In this document: piece by piece, positions 23,286 to 31,163 of the stretch | Layout of the letters: each line of letters opens with the position of its first letter | How positions within the stretch are numbered: position 1 is the stretch's first letter | Origin: Dehalococcoidia bacterium UBA5748 | Lineage (GTDB): Bacteria > Chloroflexota > Dehalococcoidia > Dehalococcoidales > UBA5627 | NCBI GenBank assembly: GCA_002419135.1 | Contig: DIFM01000029.1 | Span: 1 to 36,359 of the forward strand | DNA: 36,359 nt | Direction of reading: 5' to 3' | Translations under genes and position numbers: made by a program | Notes under the pieces: model-generated | The model's input: the letters and a program-made list of their open reading frames with translations, nothing else | Told to the model about the DNA's origin: nothing | Databases searched by the model: none

Positions 23286-25739
23286 CTAGTAAGAGCTGTA
23301 AGCCATCCTTCTGCCCAGCCAGATGGCAAATATAAATACCACCACAACGCCGATGCCGATCCAGAGCCACATCAGCCAGCCCGGCAAATTACCGCCGACC
23401 GTAAAAGTGTTGACGGCACTGGTTGAAGAATTATTGGCGGCATCAGTAGCAATTACTCTCCAGTAATACTGCCCGCCATCAGCCAGTTTCGGCAATTCCT
23501 CGGCTTCCGTTAACGTGTAAGTGGATGCCGTTAAACCGGTTTTATTAACTACGATATTGCTGAAACCGCTGTCGCCTGCAACCTGCAAGTTATAGGTAAC
23601 CGGCATACTGGCATCGGTAACATCGTTCCAGTCGAAGGTCACAATTCCTTTTTCCTTAGAAGCTGATAATGGCAGGGTCAGGCTCGGTGCCGAAGGAGCT
23701 GTTGTTTCCATCGTAAATGTCAATTGAATTGCATTGATTCCATCGGTTACTTCGACTGTATTAGCCCCGCCGTCACTGGCAGGAACAGTAAAGGTGGCAT
23801 TTGTAAAAGCGCCGGTCAAGGGAAGTATTGCGGTAGCAACAACCGTTCCCGCATATTTTATTGTCAGGGTGTTACCGGCCTTAAAACCTTCGCCGCTTAC
23901 AGTAACCGCAGTGCCTACATTACCCAGGGTCGGCGTAATCGTAGCGCTGGAGGTAACTGTAAAATTTTCCGTTTTAGTGGTAGTTCCATCAGTAACGGCA
24001 AGTGTATGAGCGCCGCCGGCAATGGTTGGAATAATAAAGGCAGCCGTGAAACCGCCGTTGGCGCCGGCAGTTACTGTCCCCATATTCGGGATTGCTAAAC
24101 CATCTATAGTAAGCGTAATGTTGCTGCCCGCCGCAAAGTTGGCGCCGCTAACGGTAATAGTATCACCGACTTCGCCGCTGGCAACATTCAGGGTCATGGA
24201 TGCATCTACAATAGTAAAATTGGAGCTCACTGTTGTACCTGCTGTTACCTGAACGTTATAAGTGCCGGTTGCCGTAGCGGGAACTACAAAAGTGGCTGTG
24301 AAACCACCAGTGGCATCGGTAACCGCAGGAGTAAGAGTGATTGCATTATTATTAAACAAGGCTATAATGGCGGTACCTCCGGCAAAGCCTTTACCGGTTA
24401 AGGTAACCGTTGTTCCGGCAATACCCTGGGTTTTATCCATTGTCATAGTCGGTGTAACCGTATATGCCTGTTGAATAGTGCCCACTTTTATAACGTGAGC
24501 CCCGCATACCGCAGCCGGCACTGTGATTTGCTGGCTGAAATTGCCGAGCGCATCCGTGATAACAGTGCCTACAATCTGTGTATCGAACAGAATGTTAACA
24601 CTGGTATTAGCTGCAAAAGTAGTCCCGGTAACCGTCACGGTATCACCAACGTTACCGGTGCTATGGCTTATTGCAAGAACGGAATTTAAAAGAACCTCGA
24701 AGGTAGTCGAAGCATTTATAGTAGTGCTATCTTCGTCTTCTACCTTAATAGTATATGTTCCGGCAGCCAACCCGCTCGGAATCGGCATAGTGAGTGTAAA
24801 ACTGCCTAGATTAGTAGTCCTTTTATAAGTGGCATCGGTAACCCAGGTAAAATCGGTAGAAGCGACAGCAACCCCGTTTAAGAATAAAACTATTCCGTTT
24901 CTGTAAGCAAAACCGGTGCCGTTAATTGTCAGCACAGTTCCCGCCTGACCGGATGTCGGTGTAACAATCAGCTTGGGCTTAACCGTAAAATCAAACTCAA
25001 ATGCTGCACGGGAATCTTCGCCGGTAATCTTTATTTTCTGCGTACCGATTATGCTTTCCGGGATGACGAAGTTCAACTCAAAGCTTCCGTTATTTTCAGT
25101 GTATGGATTACCTACAGTGCCGCTGATGTCCCTGTTGGCAAAGGTTACTATCAGGGCTTCATCGGGAGCAAAACCAGAACCGGTAACAATAACCTCGTCA
25201 CCGACATAGCCGTTATTTTTATCGATTGTCGCATTAGCTATACCCATAATCTGAAACGGAACTACTTTAAGAATCGGTGTAGTCGAAGTACCTGGTCCAG
25301 TTGGCGAATAGTCATACTTAACAAAATAAAAGTAATAAGTGCCACCATGCAAAGCAGCTAAGTCAACAGTACCATGCTTAAGACTACTCGGGATTACTAA
25401 ATTTCGTGTAAAATTAACTCCAGGGTAAACCGCACAGGCATCTTCCCATTCATAAAAAGTGGTAACATCCACGCCTATATCATCATTAACTTCAGCTTTC
25501 TGATTGGATAAATATATACTGAAATGAGCATTAGTTTCTCCTGAACCACTAAAATTAACAGTATGACCTACTAAACCTTGTGCTTTGCCATAATAAGGAT
25601 TTGTTGTAGAATCACCTGTGACATTAGTCACTGTTACTGTATCAATTAAAGCCGCCGAAGCAATAGAAGCCGGAAGAATTGTCAGCATTAACGCTAACGT
25701 AACAACTACTCCCAGCATTCGCAATATTCCCTTTTTCAC
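23286..25739 (-). CDS. Large surface protein with TIG-like repeats and C-terminal membrane anchor
   Basis: The 817-residue protein has a signal peptide (about 1-29, hydrophobic core VVVTLALMLTILPASIASA), a unique domain to about 170, and six Ig-like IPT/TIG-type repeats of about 80 residues. Each repeat opens like TPTLGNVGTAVTVSGEGF. A fibronectin III-like domain follows (about 685-780, YYWRVIATDAANNSS), then one membrane helix near 788-808 with a short positive tail (GRRMAYSSY). It is therefore anchored outside the cell, as a cell-surface or S-layer-associated protein. The start is GTG at 25739 with GGGGAGG six bases upstream. It has its own promoter and terminator, and it lies on the minus strand between two plus-strand phage modules. 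Ligand and function cannot be read from sequence. Confidence 0.88.
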   Translation of the reverse strand: MKKGILRMLGVVVTLALMLTILPASIASAALIDTVTVTNVTGDSTTNPYYGKAQGLVGHTVNFSGSGETNAHFSIYLSNQKAEVNDDIGVDVTTFYEWEDACAVYPGVNFTRNLVIPSSLKHGTVDLAALHGGTYYFYFVKYDYSPTGPGTSTTPILKVVPFQIMGIANATIDKNNGYVGDEVIVTGSGFAPDEALIVTFANRDISGTVGNPYTENNGSFELNFVIPESIIGTQKIKITGEDSRAAFEFDFTVKPKLIVTPTSGQAGTVLTINGTGFAYRNGIVLFLNGVAVASTDFTWVTDATYKRTTNLGSFTLTMPIPSGLAAGTYTIKVEDEDSTTINASTTFEVLLNSVLAISHSTGNVGDTVTVTGTTFAANTSVNILFDTQIVGTVITDALGNFSQQITVPAAVCGAHVIKVGTIQQAYTVTPTMTMDKTQGIAGTTVTLTGKGFAGGTAIIALFNNNAITLTPAVTDATGGFTATFVVPATATGTYNVQVTAGTTVSSNFTIVDASMTLNVASGEVGDTITVSGANFAAGSNITLTIDGLAIPNMGTVTAGANGGFTAAFIIPTIAGGAHTLAVTDGTTTKTENFTVTSSATITPTLGNVGTAVTVSGEGFKAGNTLTIKYAGTVVATAILPLTGAFTNATFTVPASDGGANTVEVTDGINAIQLTFTMETTAPSAPSLTLPLSASKEKGIVTFDWNDVTDASMPVTYNLQVAGDSGFSNIVVNKTGLTASTYTLTEAEELPKLADGGQYYWRVIATDAANNSSTSAVNTFTVGGNLPGWLMWLWIGIGVVVVFIFAIWLGRRMAYSSY

Positions 25740-25806
25740 AAATTTCCTCCCCGAATAATTTATTGTTTATCCATCTTGATGTTTTATATTCAATATATTG
25801 TTATCT

Positions 25807-25835
25807 AGGATAAACGGATACCGAATTTTTGTCAA
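25807..25835 (-). promoter_or_regulatory. Promoter of the TIG surface-protein gene
   Basis: On the minus strand, consensus TTGACA (25835-25830) and TATCCT (25812-25807) lie 17 bases apart. A leader of about 60 bases follows. Confidence 0.7.
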
Positions 25836-25929
25836 GCTAAACCATACGTAATTTATAACGCATTCAGCTATAAAAAGTTAGCCCGGCTAAGATATTTTTT
25901 TTCCGCCATAGCAATATGACAAAACAGTG

Positions 25930-25959
25930 TTGACCATATTAGAACATTTGTGCTATTTT
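25930..25959 (+). promoter_or_regulatory. Promoter with operator in its spacer, before the HTH-portal genes
   Basis: TTGACC (25930-25935) and TATTTT (25954-25959) are 18 bases apart. The near-palindrome AGAACATTTGTGCT (25941-25954) fills most of the spacer, so a bound repressor would block polymerase. It matches the site at 21157-21170 at 13 of 14 bases and extends into the same CTATT. A LexA-like box is the best guess. Confidence 0.65.
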
Positions 25960-26012
25960 TATATCACTCGGCAGGATATTAGCTGAAGGAATAGACAACG
26001 GAGCTGTAAGTT

Positions 26013-26291
26013 ATGGAAACGGAATCAATATTGGATGCTGAGCTGGATTTACTCCCCGAATACTGTCATTACCGCGACGAAGGCTGTGAATTTGCGGAGT
26101 CGTGCCTGAACTGCCCTTTTCCGCAATGCATATTCGAGGAAGCGGGCGGAAGAAGAAAATATCTCAAGGAGCAGAGGAACAGCGAAATTTTAAGGTTGTA
26201 CGACAACGAGAAAAAAAGTGTTAAAGAACTGGCAGCCATTTTTAACCTGAGCGTCCGCACTGTTCAAAGAGCGCTTAAGGAACAAAGTTAA
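26013..26291 (+). CDS. Cys-cluster helix-turn-helix protein
   Basis: The 92-residue protein has six Cys between residues 18 and 39: CHYRDEGCEFAESCLNCPFP, then QCIFEE, including a CLNCPFPQC knuckle likely to bind zinc or an iron-sulfur cluster. A C-terminal helix-turn-helix follows (KSVKELAAIFNLSVRTVQRA), of the sigma-region-4/resolvase-like kind. It starts at ATG 26013 with GGAG upstream, and is the first gene after the operator-bearing promoter of the head module. Probable role: DNA-binding regulator of the locus, or a packaging accessory. I recall similar short Cys-HTH proteins from other Chloroflexota but no characterised one. A repeat-filled gap of 212 bases separates it from the portal gene. 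Confidence 0.72.
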   Translation: METESILDAELDLLPEYCHYRDEGCEFAESCLNCPFPQCIFEEAGGRRKYLKEQRNSEILRLYDNEKKSVKELAAIFNLSVRTVQRALKEQS

Positions 26292-26318
26292 AACTATGGT
26301 ACTAATTGGCTTGATTAT

Positions 26319-26397
26319 CCCTCATCCGTCATCCCGATACATCGGAAAGATGGCTTCCCTCGGGGGAAGCTGTCGAACATAGTGAGACTGATGAGGG
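26319..26397. repeat. CCCTCATCC ... GATGAGGG repeat inside the phage locus
   Basis: Second copy of the element at 13347-13453, with inverted ends CCCTCAT / ATGAGGG and inner GGCTTCCCTCGGGGGAAGC. It sits between the HTH and portal genes. Confidence 0.7.
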
Positions 26398-26431
26398 TAG
26401 TAAAACACAATAAAGACAACAGGAATTAAAA

Positions 26432-26487
26432 ACCTCTCCACTATCCCCTCTCCGCCGGCGGAGAGGATAACTTAAAAGGGGTGAGGT
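26432..26487. repeat. CCTCTCC ... GGGGTGAGG repeat inside the phage locus
   Basis: It contains the palindrome CCTCTCCGCCGGCGGAGAGG and ends in GGGGTGAGG. It resembles the element at 23068-23180 (CCCTCTCCGCCGGCAGAGAGGG there, in part). Confidence 0.65.
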
Positions 26488-26503
26488 ATTAAAAAGGAGA
26501 CCT

Positions 26504-27892
26504 ATGACAAGCGATAATTTTAACCCGTCTCATCTGGAACAAACGGATTTAGCACGTATCCGAAATTACCATCAAATGCTGGATTTCTACAACGGCAAAC
26601 AATGGCAGAGCCGCAGTATCCGCGGTGAAAAACAGCTTTCATTCAACTATGCGCGCACCATTATCGACAAGGTAACCGCCTATATGATGGCGGGCGTACA
26701 CTGCAAAGTGAACACCGCAGACGACTCCGAAGATGCAAGGGAGAAAACCTCAAAAGCGGAAAAGGCATTGCAGGGGGCATATATCGCTAACAATCTGGAG
26801 CAACTTGATTTCGATACCGAAACCGATTGCGCCATACTGGGAGACGCCTGTTATAAAGTAACCTGGGATGCGCCGGAAAAGCGCGTACGGGTAACCGCTC
26901 CCGATGTATCCGGTATCTATGCCTGGTGGCTGGGCGACGATACAGCCAAAATATGGCGTGTTGCTTCAAAATACAGTCTGACTGCCGATGAAAGCACAAT
27001 GCTTTACGGCGTTAAACCGGCTGGGAAGACGGTAAAAATCGTCGAGTTTTGGACTGACAACCTGTTCGAATTGTGGCTGGATGGCAATCTGATTGAAAAG
27101 AAAGCCAATCCCTACGGCTTTATTCCCTTCGTTATTTTCCCCAACCTGAGAAAGCCCAAGATGTTCTGGGGGGAATCGGACATTACACAACTGGCGGAAT
27201 CGCAATGCGAACTCAACCGCGCTATGAGCCAGCTGTCACGAATACTGGAGCTATCGGGGAACCCGATTGCCGTACTGGAAAACGTGGAGCAGTCCGAGGA
27301 TATTGCCGTCAGCCCGGGAGCCGTCTGGAACATTCCGGAAGAAGCCAAGGCATACCTTCTGGATTTATTGCAGGGGGGCGGAGTAAACCTGCATATCGAA
27401 TATATTAATCTGCTCTACCGCACCCTGCACGACCTGGGCGAATCGCCGCGCGCCACCTTCGGCAGCACCTCCGGCAACTTGTCCGGAATAGCGCTTGAAA
27501 TCGAAATGCAGCCGCTACTGCAAAAAGTGTGGCGTAAACGACTTATTCGCAACACCGCCTACTGCCGGCGCAACAGGCTCATTTTGAAACTGGCATCGAA
27601 ATATACGGGGCTGGACTTCGGTAATTATAATTTGCAGATGGTATGGAGCCCGGTACTGCCGCGGGATATGGCGGGAGTGGTTTCCAACGAACAAATACTG
27701 GTGCAGAACGGTATCCATTCCAGGCGTACCGCCATGTCGCAAATCGGCATTGCATCGCCCGAATCCGAGTTTGCAGGTTGGCTGGAAGAAAGAGATGCCA
27801 TACTTAAAATGAACAGTGAACACAACAGCAAACCTTCAGCGGGAAAAACACGTGAGAGAGTGCCGGTAAGTACCGCAGCGGAAGGATTTTAA
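26504..27892 (+). CDS. Phage portal protein, SPP1 gp6-like
   Basis: The portal forms the dodecameric ring at one capsid vertex, through which the terminase pumps DNA. The 462-residue protein shows the SPP1-type pattern: an opening helix with IRNYHQMLDFYNGKQW, NYARTIIDKVTAYMMAG, the crown and wing segment (DTETDCAILGDACYKVTWD), NPYGFIPFVIFPN, FWGESDITQLAESQCELNRA, and the helical SGIALEIEMQPLLQKV near residue 330. The length is typical. ATG at 26504 has a good AAGGAG site. No frameshift. The order portal, coiled-coil protein, capsid protein is the usual tailed-phage order without a separate protease, which fits an SPP1-like head. Confidence 0.88.
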   Translation: MTSDNFNPSHLEQTDLARIRNYHQMLDFYNGKQWQSRSIRGEKQLSFNYARTIIDKVTAYMMAGVHCKVNTADDSEDAREKTSKAEKALQGAYIANNLEQLDFDTETDCAILGDACYKVTWDAPEKRVRVTAPDVSGIYAWWLGDDTAKIWRVASKYSLTADESTMLYGVKPAGKTVKIVEFWTDNLFELWLDGNLIEKKANPYGFIPFVIFPNLRKPKMFWGESDITQLAESQCELNRAMSQLSRILELSGNPIAVLENVEQSEDIAVSPGAVWNIPEEAKAYLLDLLQGGGVNLHIEYINLLYRTLHDLGESPRATFGSTSGNLSGIALEIEMQPLLQKVWRKRLIRNTAYCRRNRLILKLASKYTGLDFGNYNLQMVWSPVLPRDMAGVVSNEQILVQNGIHSRRTAMSQIGIASPESEFAGWLEERDAILKMNSEHNSKPSAGKTRERVPVSTAAEGF

Positions 27893-27915
27893 GATAACAG
27901 AGGAGGGTTTTTGAA

Positions 27916-28374
27916 TTGGAAGAAGAAATTAAAAAGCAAGAAGAGGATATGACACAAGAGGAGGCAGCGGGCAGCGAAAGCGATTCAGACTGCTTAAAAA
28001 ACAAGCTCGGCGAACTTGAAAAAGCATCCGCAGGCAGGGAGCTGAAAATCAACGTATTGGAGCAAAAATTGACCGAAATATCGAAACAGCACAAGGAAAC
28101 GCAAAACAGGCTCTCAACTGCCGTTAACAGCTATAAGTCCTTGATTATCGACAACAATGCCGATATCCCTGCCGAACTCATAAACGGCAACAGCATCGAG
28201 GAAATCGACAACTCGCTGATGAGTGCAAAAATGCTGGTTAATAAAATCAGGCAGGGGCTGGAGAGTGAAGTATCCGCAACGCGCATACCCGGCGGCGCAC
28301 CCGTAAGAGGAGAACCGGACATCTCGGGTTTATCACCCATCGAGAAAATCAAGTTCGCAATGGGGAGGAAATAA
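27916..28374 (+). CDS. Coiled-coil protein, probable capsid scaffolding protein
   Basis: The 152-residue protein is acidic and coiled-coil at the N-terminus (EEEIKKQEEDMTQEEAAGSE; KLGELEKASAGRELKINVLE), then helical, and ends with a conserved-looking basic tail (SPIEKIKFAMGRK). This shape, the length and the position between portal and capsid genes are those of a phage scaffolding protein, which guides procapsid assembly and then leaves. No protease motif is present. The start is TTG at 27916: AGGAGGG lies eight bases upstream, and no ATG fits. The identification is from architecture and position only. Confidence 0.65.
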   Translation: MEEEIKKQEEDMTQEEAAGSESDSDCLKNKLGELEKASAGRELKINVLEQKLTEISKQHKETQNRLSTAVNSYKSLIIDNNADIPAELINGNSIEEIDNSLMSAKMLVNKIRQGLESEVSATRIPGGAPVRGEPDISGLSPIEKIKFAMGRK

Positions 28375-28382
28375 TACAACAT

Positions 28383-28672
28383 TGTCATGCTGAGTTCGTG
28401 GTGGTCGAACGAAGTCCAGATATATCGGGAAAGGGTCAAACGAACGTAAGAGAACATTTAAATCCAATCGACGCCGTTATGGTTCGACAGGCTCACCACG
28501 AACGGCTAAAAGAAGGCTGAACACGAACCGCTTTTTATCTTACACTAGCGATACCAGTACCCGTTCGCCCGAGCTTGTCGAAGGGGTAAACGAACGGAAG
28601 AAATTAAATAAATAACCCTCATCCGTCATTTCCGCTTTCATCGGGAATGACACCTTCCCCCTGGGGAAGGCA
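28383..28672. repeat. Cluster of dispersed repeats between scaffold and capsid genes
   Basis: Several host-type fragments lie in a row: TGTCATGCTGAGTTCGTGG (28384-28402), GGTTCGACAGGCTCACCACG (28481-28500), CGTTCGCCCGAGCTTGTCG, and CCCTCATCCGTCATTTCCG with CCTTCCCCCTGGGGAAGG. No gene is visible here. Confidence 0.65.
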
Positions 28673-28710
28673 AAACAAAGTAATCAAAACGTTAAAAAGG
28701 AGAAAAATAA

Positions 28711-29631
28711 ATGGCTTTAACTTTAGCCGAGGCATCGAAATTATCGAACGATATACTGCTGCGTGGTGTGGTGGAAACCGTCATCAAGGACTCCCCCGTC
28801 CTGCAGCAAATGCCCTTTATCGAGGTGATGGGAAACAGCCTGACATACAACCGCGAGAACGCCCTGCCCGACATCGATTTCTATGACGTCGGAGACGATT
28901 GGAACGAATCGACGCCCACTTTCGAACAAAAGACCGCCAACCTGAAAATCATCGGCGGCGATGCCGACGTGGATAATTTTTTAAGAGCTACGCGTAGCAA
29001 CGTGCAGGACCTGGAAGCAGCTATCATCGAGATGAAAGCGAAAGCGCTCAGGCACAAGTTCGAGGAAATCTTCATCTACGGGGACTCGGAGACCAACACC
29101 AAACAGTTCGATGGCATCAGAAAACTAATCGATACCGAAACGGAAAGCAACCGGGTAATAGCCGTCTCGGCAAGCGGAGGCGCCCTTTCGCTGGACGATT
29201 TGGATGAGTTGATTGATGCCGTTAAGGGTGACAAACCGGATATGCTGTTGATGAGCCGACGTTCAAGACGAAAAATCAATTCGCTGGTAAGGGGAAACGG
29301 CAGTATGCTGGCAACCGACCGCGATAAATGGGGCAACTTCATCCAGCTATGGGACAGCATCCCCATCGGCGTTAACGACTGGATTCTGGATACTCATATA
29401 GTAGCCGACGGCGTGGAAACCGCCACAACCGGCGGAGATTGTTCCGCAATTTATGCCATTCAGTTCGGAGAAGGCGCGCTGTGCGGCTTATCCAGCCCCG
29501 GATTTTTACAGGTCGAACCGATCGGGCAATTGGAAAACAAGGACGCCTCGCGCACCCGCGTCAAGTGGTACTGCTCAATGGCGCTCTTTTCATCCGTCAA
29601 GGCAGCGGCACTTATCGGGGTACAGGATTAA
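28711..29631 (+). CDS. Phage major capsid protein (HK97-fold type, inferred)
   Basis: The 306-residue protein begins MALTLAEASKLSNDILLRGV and continues ETVIKDSPVLQQMPFIEVMG, with YNRENALPDIDFYDVGDDW and GGDADVDNFLRATRSNVQDL. The C-terminal half holds YAIQFGEGALCGLSSPG and SRTRVKWYCSMALFSSVKAA. This pattern is typical of major capsid proteins lacking a cleaved delta domain, seen in many metagenomic phages. Position after the portal and the scaffold candidate supports the call. It would form the shell. Start ATG at 28711 with a GGAG site. The HK97 fold itself is inferred from family knowledge and not visible directly. Repeats flank the gene on both sides, so its transcript reads across about 340 bases of non-coding sequence or starts inside them. 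Confidence 0.85.
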   Translation: MALTLAEASKLSNDILLRGVVETVIKDSPVLQQMPFIEVMGNSLTYNRENALPDIDFYDVGDDWNESTPTFEQKTANLKIIGGDADVDNFLRATRSNVQDLEAAIIEMKAKALRHKFEEIFIYGDSETNTKQFDGIRKLIDTETESNRVIAVSASGGALSLDDLDELIDAVKGDKPDMLLMSRRSRRKINSLVRGNGSMLATDRDKWGNFIQLWDSIPIGVNDWILDTHIVADGVETATTGGDCSAIYAIQFGEGALCGLSSPGFLQVEPIGQLENKDASRTRVKWYCSMALFSSVKAAALIGVQD

Positions 29632-29649
29632 ATGTAAAATTAACTGTTA

Positions 29650-29870
29650 TGCTGGAGTCCCGGCGACGTCTCGGAACTCCAGCTTGTCATCCTGAAGCCA
29701 TACATTCGCTACGCTCAGTATAAACTCCGGGTGACTGATGGATCCGGGGGGTGGGTAGAAGCAACACGGAGGTATCTGCAGCAACAGGGAGGAACGCCTT
29801 ATTAGTATCCGCTCATCCTGAGCTTGACGAAGGACACGAACTCAGAATGACAACGCCGAGGGACTCTTCG
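29650..29870. repeat. Dispersed repeats between capsid and adaptor genes
   Basis: Contains GCTGGAGTCCCGGCGACG ... CGGAACTCCAGCTTGTCATC (an inverted pair), then GGATCCGGGGGGTGGG and TCATCCTGAGCTTGACGAAG with CTCAGAATGACA. All are relatives of the intergenic elements near host genes. No gene is visible. Confidence 0.6.
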
Positions 29871-29896
29871 CAAAGACAGTTAATAAAGGAGACATT

Positions 29897-30532
29897 ATGA
29901 CACTTAATGAAATAAGAACGTTGATAAGGTGCGACCTGCACGATGAAGACCAAAATAATTACCGCTGGAGCGACAATGAACTGGACAGGCACATTTTGCA
30001 TGCCGTAAGCGACCTTTCGGAAGCCATTCCTTCACAGCAGACAGCTATTATCCCCACTACCAACGGCTCAAGGGCAGTGGATATATCCGATATTGCAGAC
30101 AGGATTTCGATATGCGCAGTGGAATACCCGGTAAACTACTTTCCGAAACGTTATCGCCGTTTTTCGCTCTGGAAAAATACTCTGACATTAATTGACGGAG
30201 AAATCCCCAATGGTGAAAATGCCTGCCTATATTACGAAACGATGCATACCCTTGATAGCTCAGGCTCCGGCATTCCCTCACATCTTGAAGAGTTGGTAAT
30301 CTGCGGCGCCTGCGGCTACGCAGCCATCGAATGGGCGGCCTATTCCGTAAACCGGGTTAATATAGGCGGTAGCGGAACGCCCGCAGAGTTTTTACGCTGG
30401 GGAAAAATGAAAATCGACTATTTCAGAAGCGAACTGAAAAGAGCGGGGCGTAAAAACAGCGTACGCATAAACCGGTTATATAAACCTTATCGGTTGCCTG
30501 TTTCCAAAACATCGGTACAAGAGCCCGAATAA
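29897..30532 (+). CDS. Head-tail adaptor (connector) protein
   Basis: The 211-residue protein begins TLNEIRTLIRCDLHDEDQNN and YRWSDNELDRHILHAVSDLS, the start seen in many head-completion (gp6/gp15-like) adaptors that extend the portal. A beta-rich middle with VDISDIADRI and ENACLYYETMH follows. The C-terminal helical half (EELVICGACGYAAIEWAAYS ... KMKIDYFRSELKRAG) is also typical. Position right after the capsid gene is the normal place. Start ATG at 29897 has a good AAGGAG site. The call is based on pattern and position. Confidence 0.75.
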   Translation: MTLNEIRTLIRCDLHDEDQNNYRWSDNELDRHILHAVSDLSEAIPSQQTAIIPTTNGSRAVDISDIADRISICAVEYPVNYFPKRYRRFSLWKNTLTLIDGEIPNGENACLYYETMHTLDSSGSGIPSHLEELVICGACGYAAIEWAAYSVNRVNIGGSGTPAEFLRWGKMKIDYFRSELKRAGRKNSVRINRLYKPYRLPVSKTSVQEPE

Positions 30533-30543
30533 CCCGTTGCTGC

Positions 30544-30783
30544 TTATATTTTTCTGGTGGTAATCAGTACGGCAATCAGGATTATTACCAGTATGCTGCA
30601 AAGTATATTTAATATTCCGGTTATCGCATCTCCGCCCGTAAAACTGTCGATAAATAACAGCAGGCTTCCTATACCGTAAAAGACAGGCAGCAATATGTTA
30701 ACCGTTCGGTCTTTTTTTAATAATACCTGATATATCTGCGCTCCCCAACCGGCAAATATCAAAGCAAATCCAAAATACAACAT
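30544..30783 (-). CDS. Small membrane protein, three predicted helices, antisense to the locus
   Basis: The family is not recognised. The 79-residue protein is nearly all hydrophobic: helices at about 2-20, 28-46 and 53-74 with short polar turns (LKKDRT and DSFTGGDA), ending TTRKI. It starts with ATG at 30783, preceded by a strong AAGGAGG ribosome site, which is the main evidence that it is real. It is convergent with the adaptor gene and ends 11 bases from its stop. Its opposite direction suggests a host cargo-type insertion or a separately controlled gene. A holin is possible by shape, but nothing specific supports it. Confidence 0.65.
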   Translation of the reverse strand: MLYFGFALIFAGWGAQIYQVLLKKDRTVNILLPVFYGIGSLLLFIDSFTGGDAITGILNILCSILVIILIAVLITTRKI

Positions 30784-30915
30784 ACTGCCAACCTCCTTCT
30801 ACATATACGCAGAAAATTATAACCTGTTTTCGACAATTCCCTATAAAACCGGCTAAACAGCATTATATACAAAAACTGTAAGAATAAACAATAACTCTCA
30901 AAGGATAATATTATT

Positions 30916-31158
30916 ATGAACATCTATAAAACGATCTGGGAAGTAATCGGCGGCAGACCTTGGACCTATATAATGCGCGATGTCTGGCACAAATACGAAG
31001 GATTATGCATCATCGCGCTGGTGGCAGTCGGGGCAGTTTTTGGACACCTGTTTTGGCCTCATCTGCCATGTTTATTTCTGGCATTTACATGCGGTTACAT
31101 CGCCGGGCACCTCTTTTGGGGAAAAGAATATATCCCGAACCAAAAAGGAGGCGAGTAA
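30916..31158 (+). CDS. Small membrane protein, two helices
   Basis: The 80-residue protein has an amphipathic N-terminus (MNIYKTIWEVIGGRPWTYIM) and two hydrophobic helices at about 31-48 and 50-66, with the tail GKEYIPNQKGGE. Its stop lies six bases before the ATG of the 666-residue protein, whose ribosome site lies inside its 3' end, so the pair is probably translationally linked. An AAAGGATAA site precedes the start. Two-helix small proteins at this place in a phage cluster are often holins, but I see no endolysin gene near it. Function is open. Confidence 0.65.
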   Translation: MNIYKTIWEVIGGRPWTYIMRDVWHKYEGLCIIALVAVGAVFGHLFWPHLPCLFLAFTCGYIAGHLFWGKEYIPNQKGGE

Positions 31159-31163
31159 ACAGG

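Noticed and set aside
23724..24828. Several plus-strand frames opposite the TIG-repeat gene
   Set aside because: Recurrent frames mirror the repeat structure of the real gene; they have no ribosome sites and low-complexity peptides.
30960..31163. Start of the hub-like protein at 30960
   Set aside because: The first 68 codons overlap the two-helix membrane protein gene in another frame; ATG at 31164 follows a clear AAGGAGG site.
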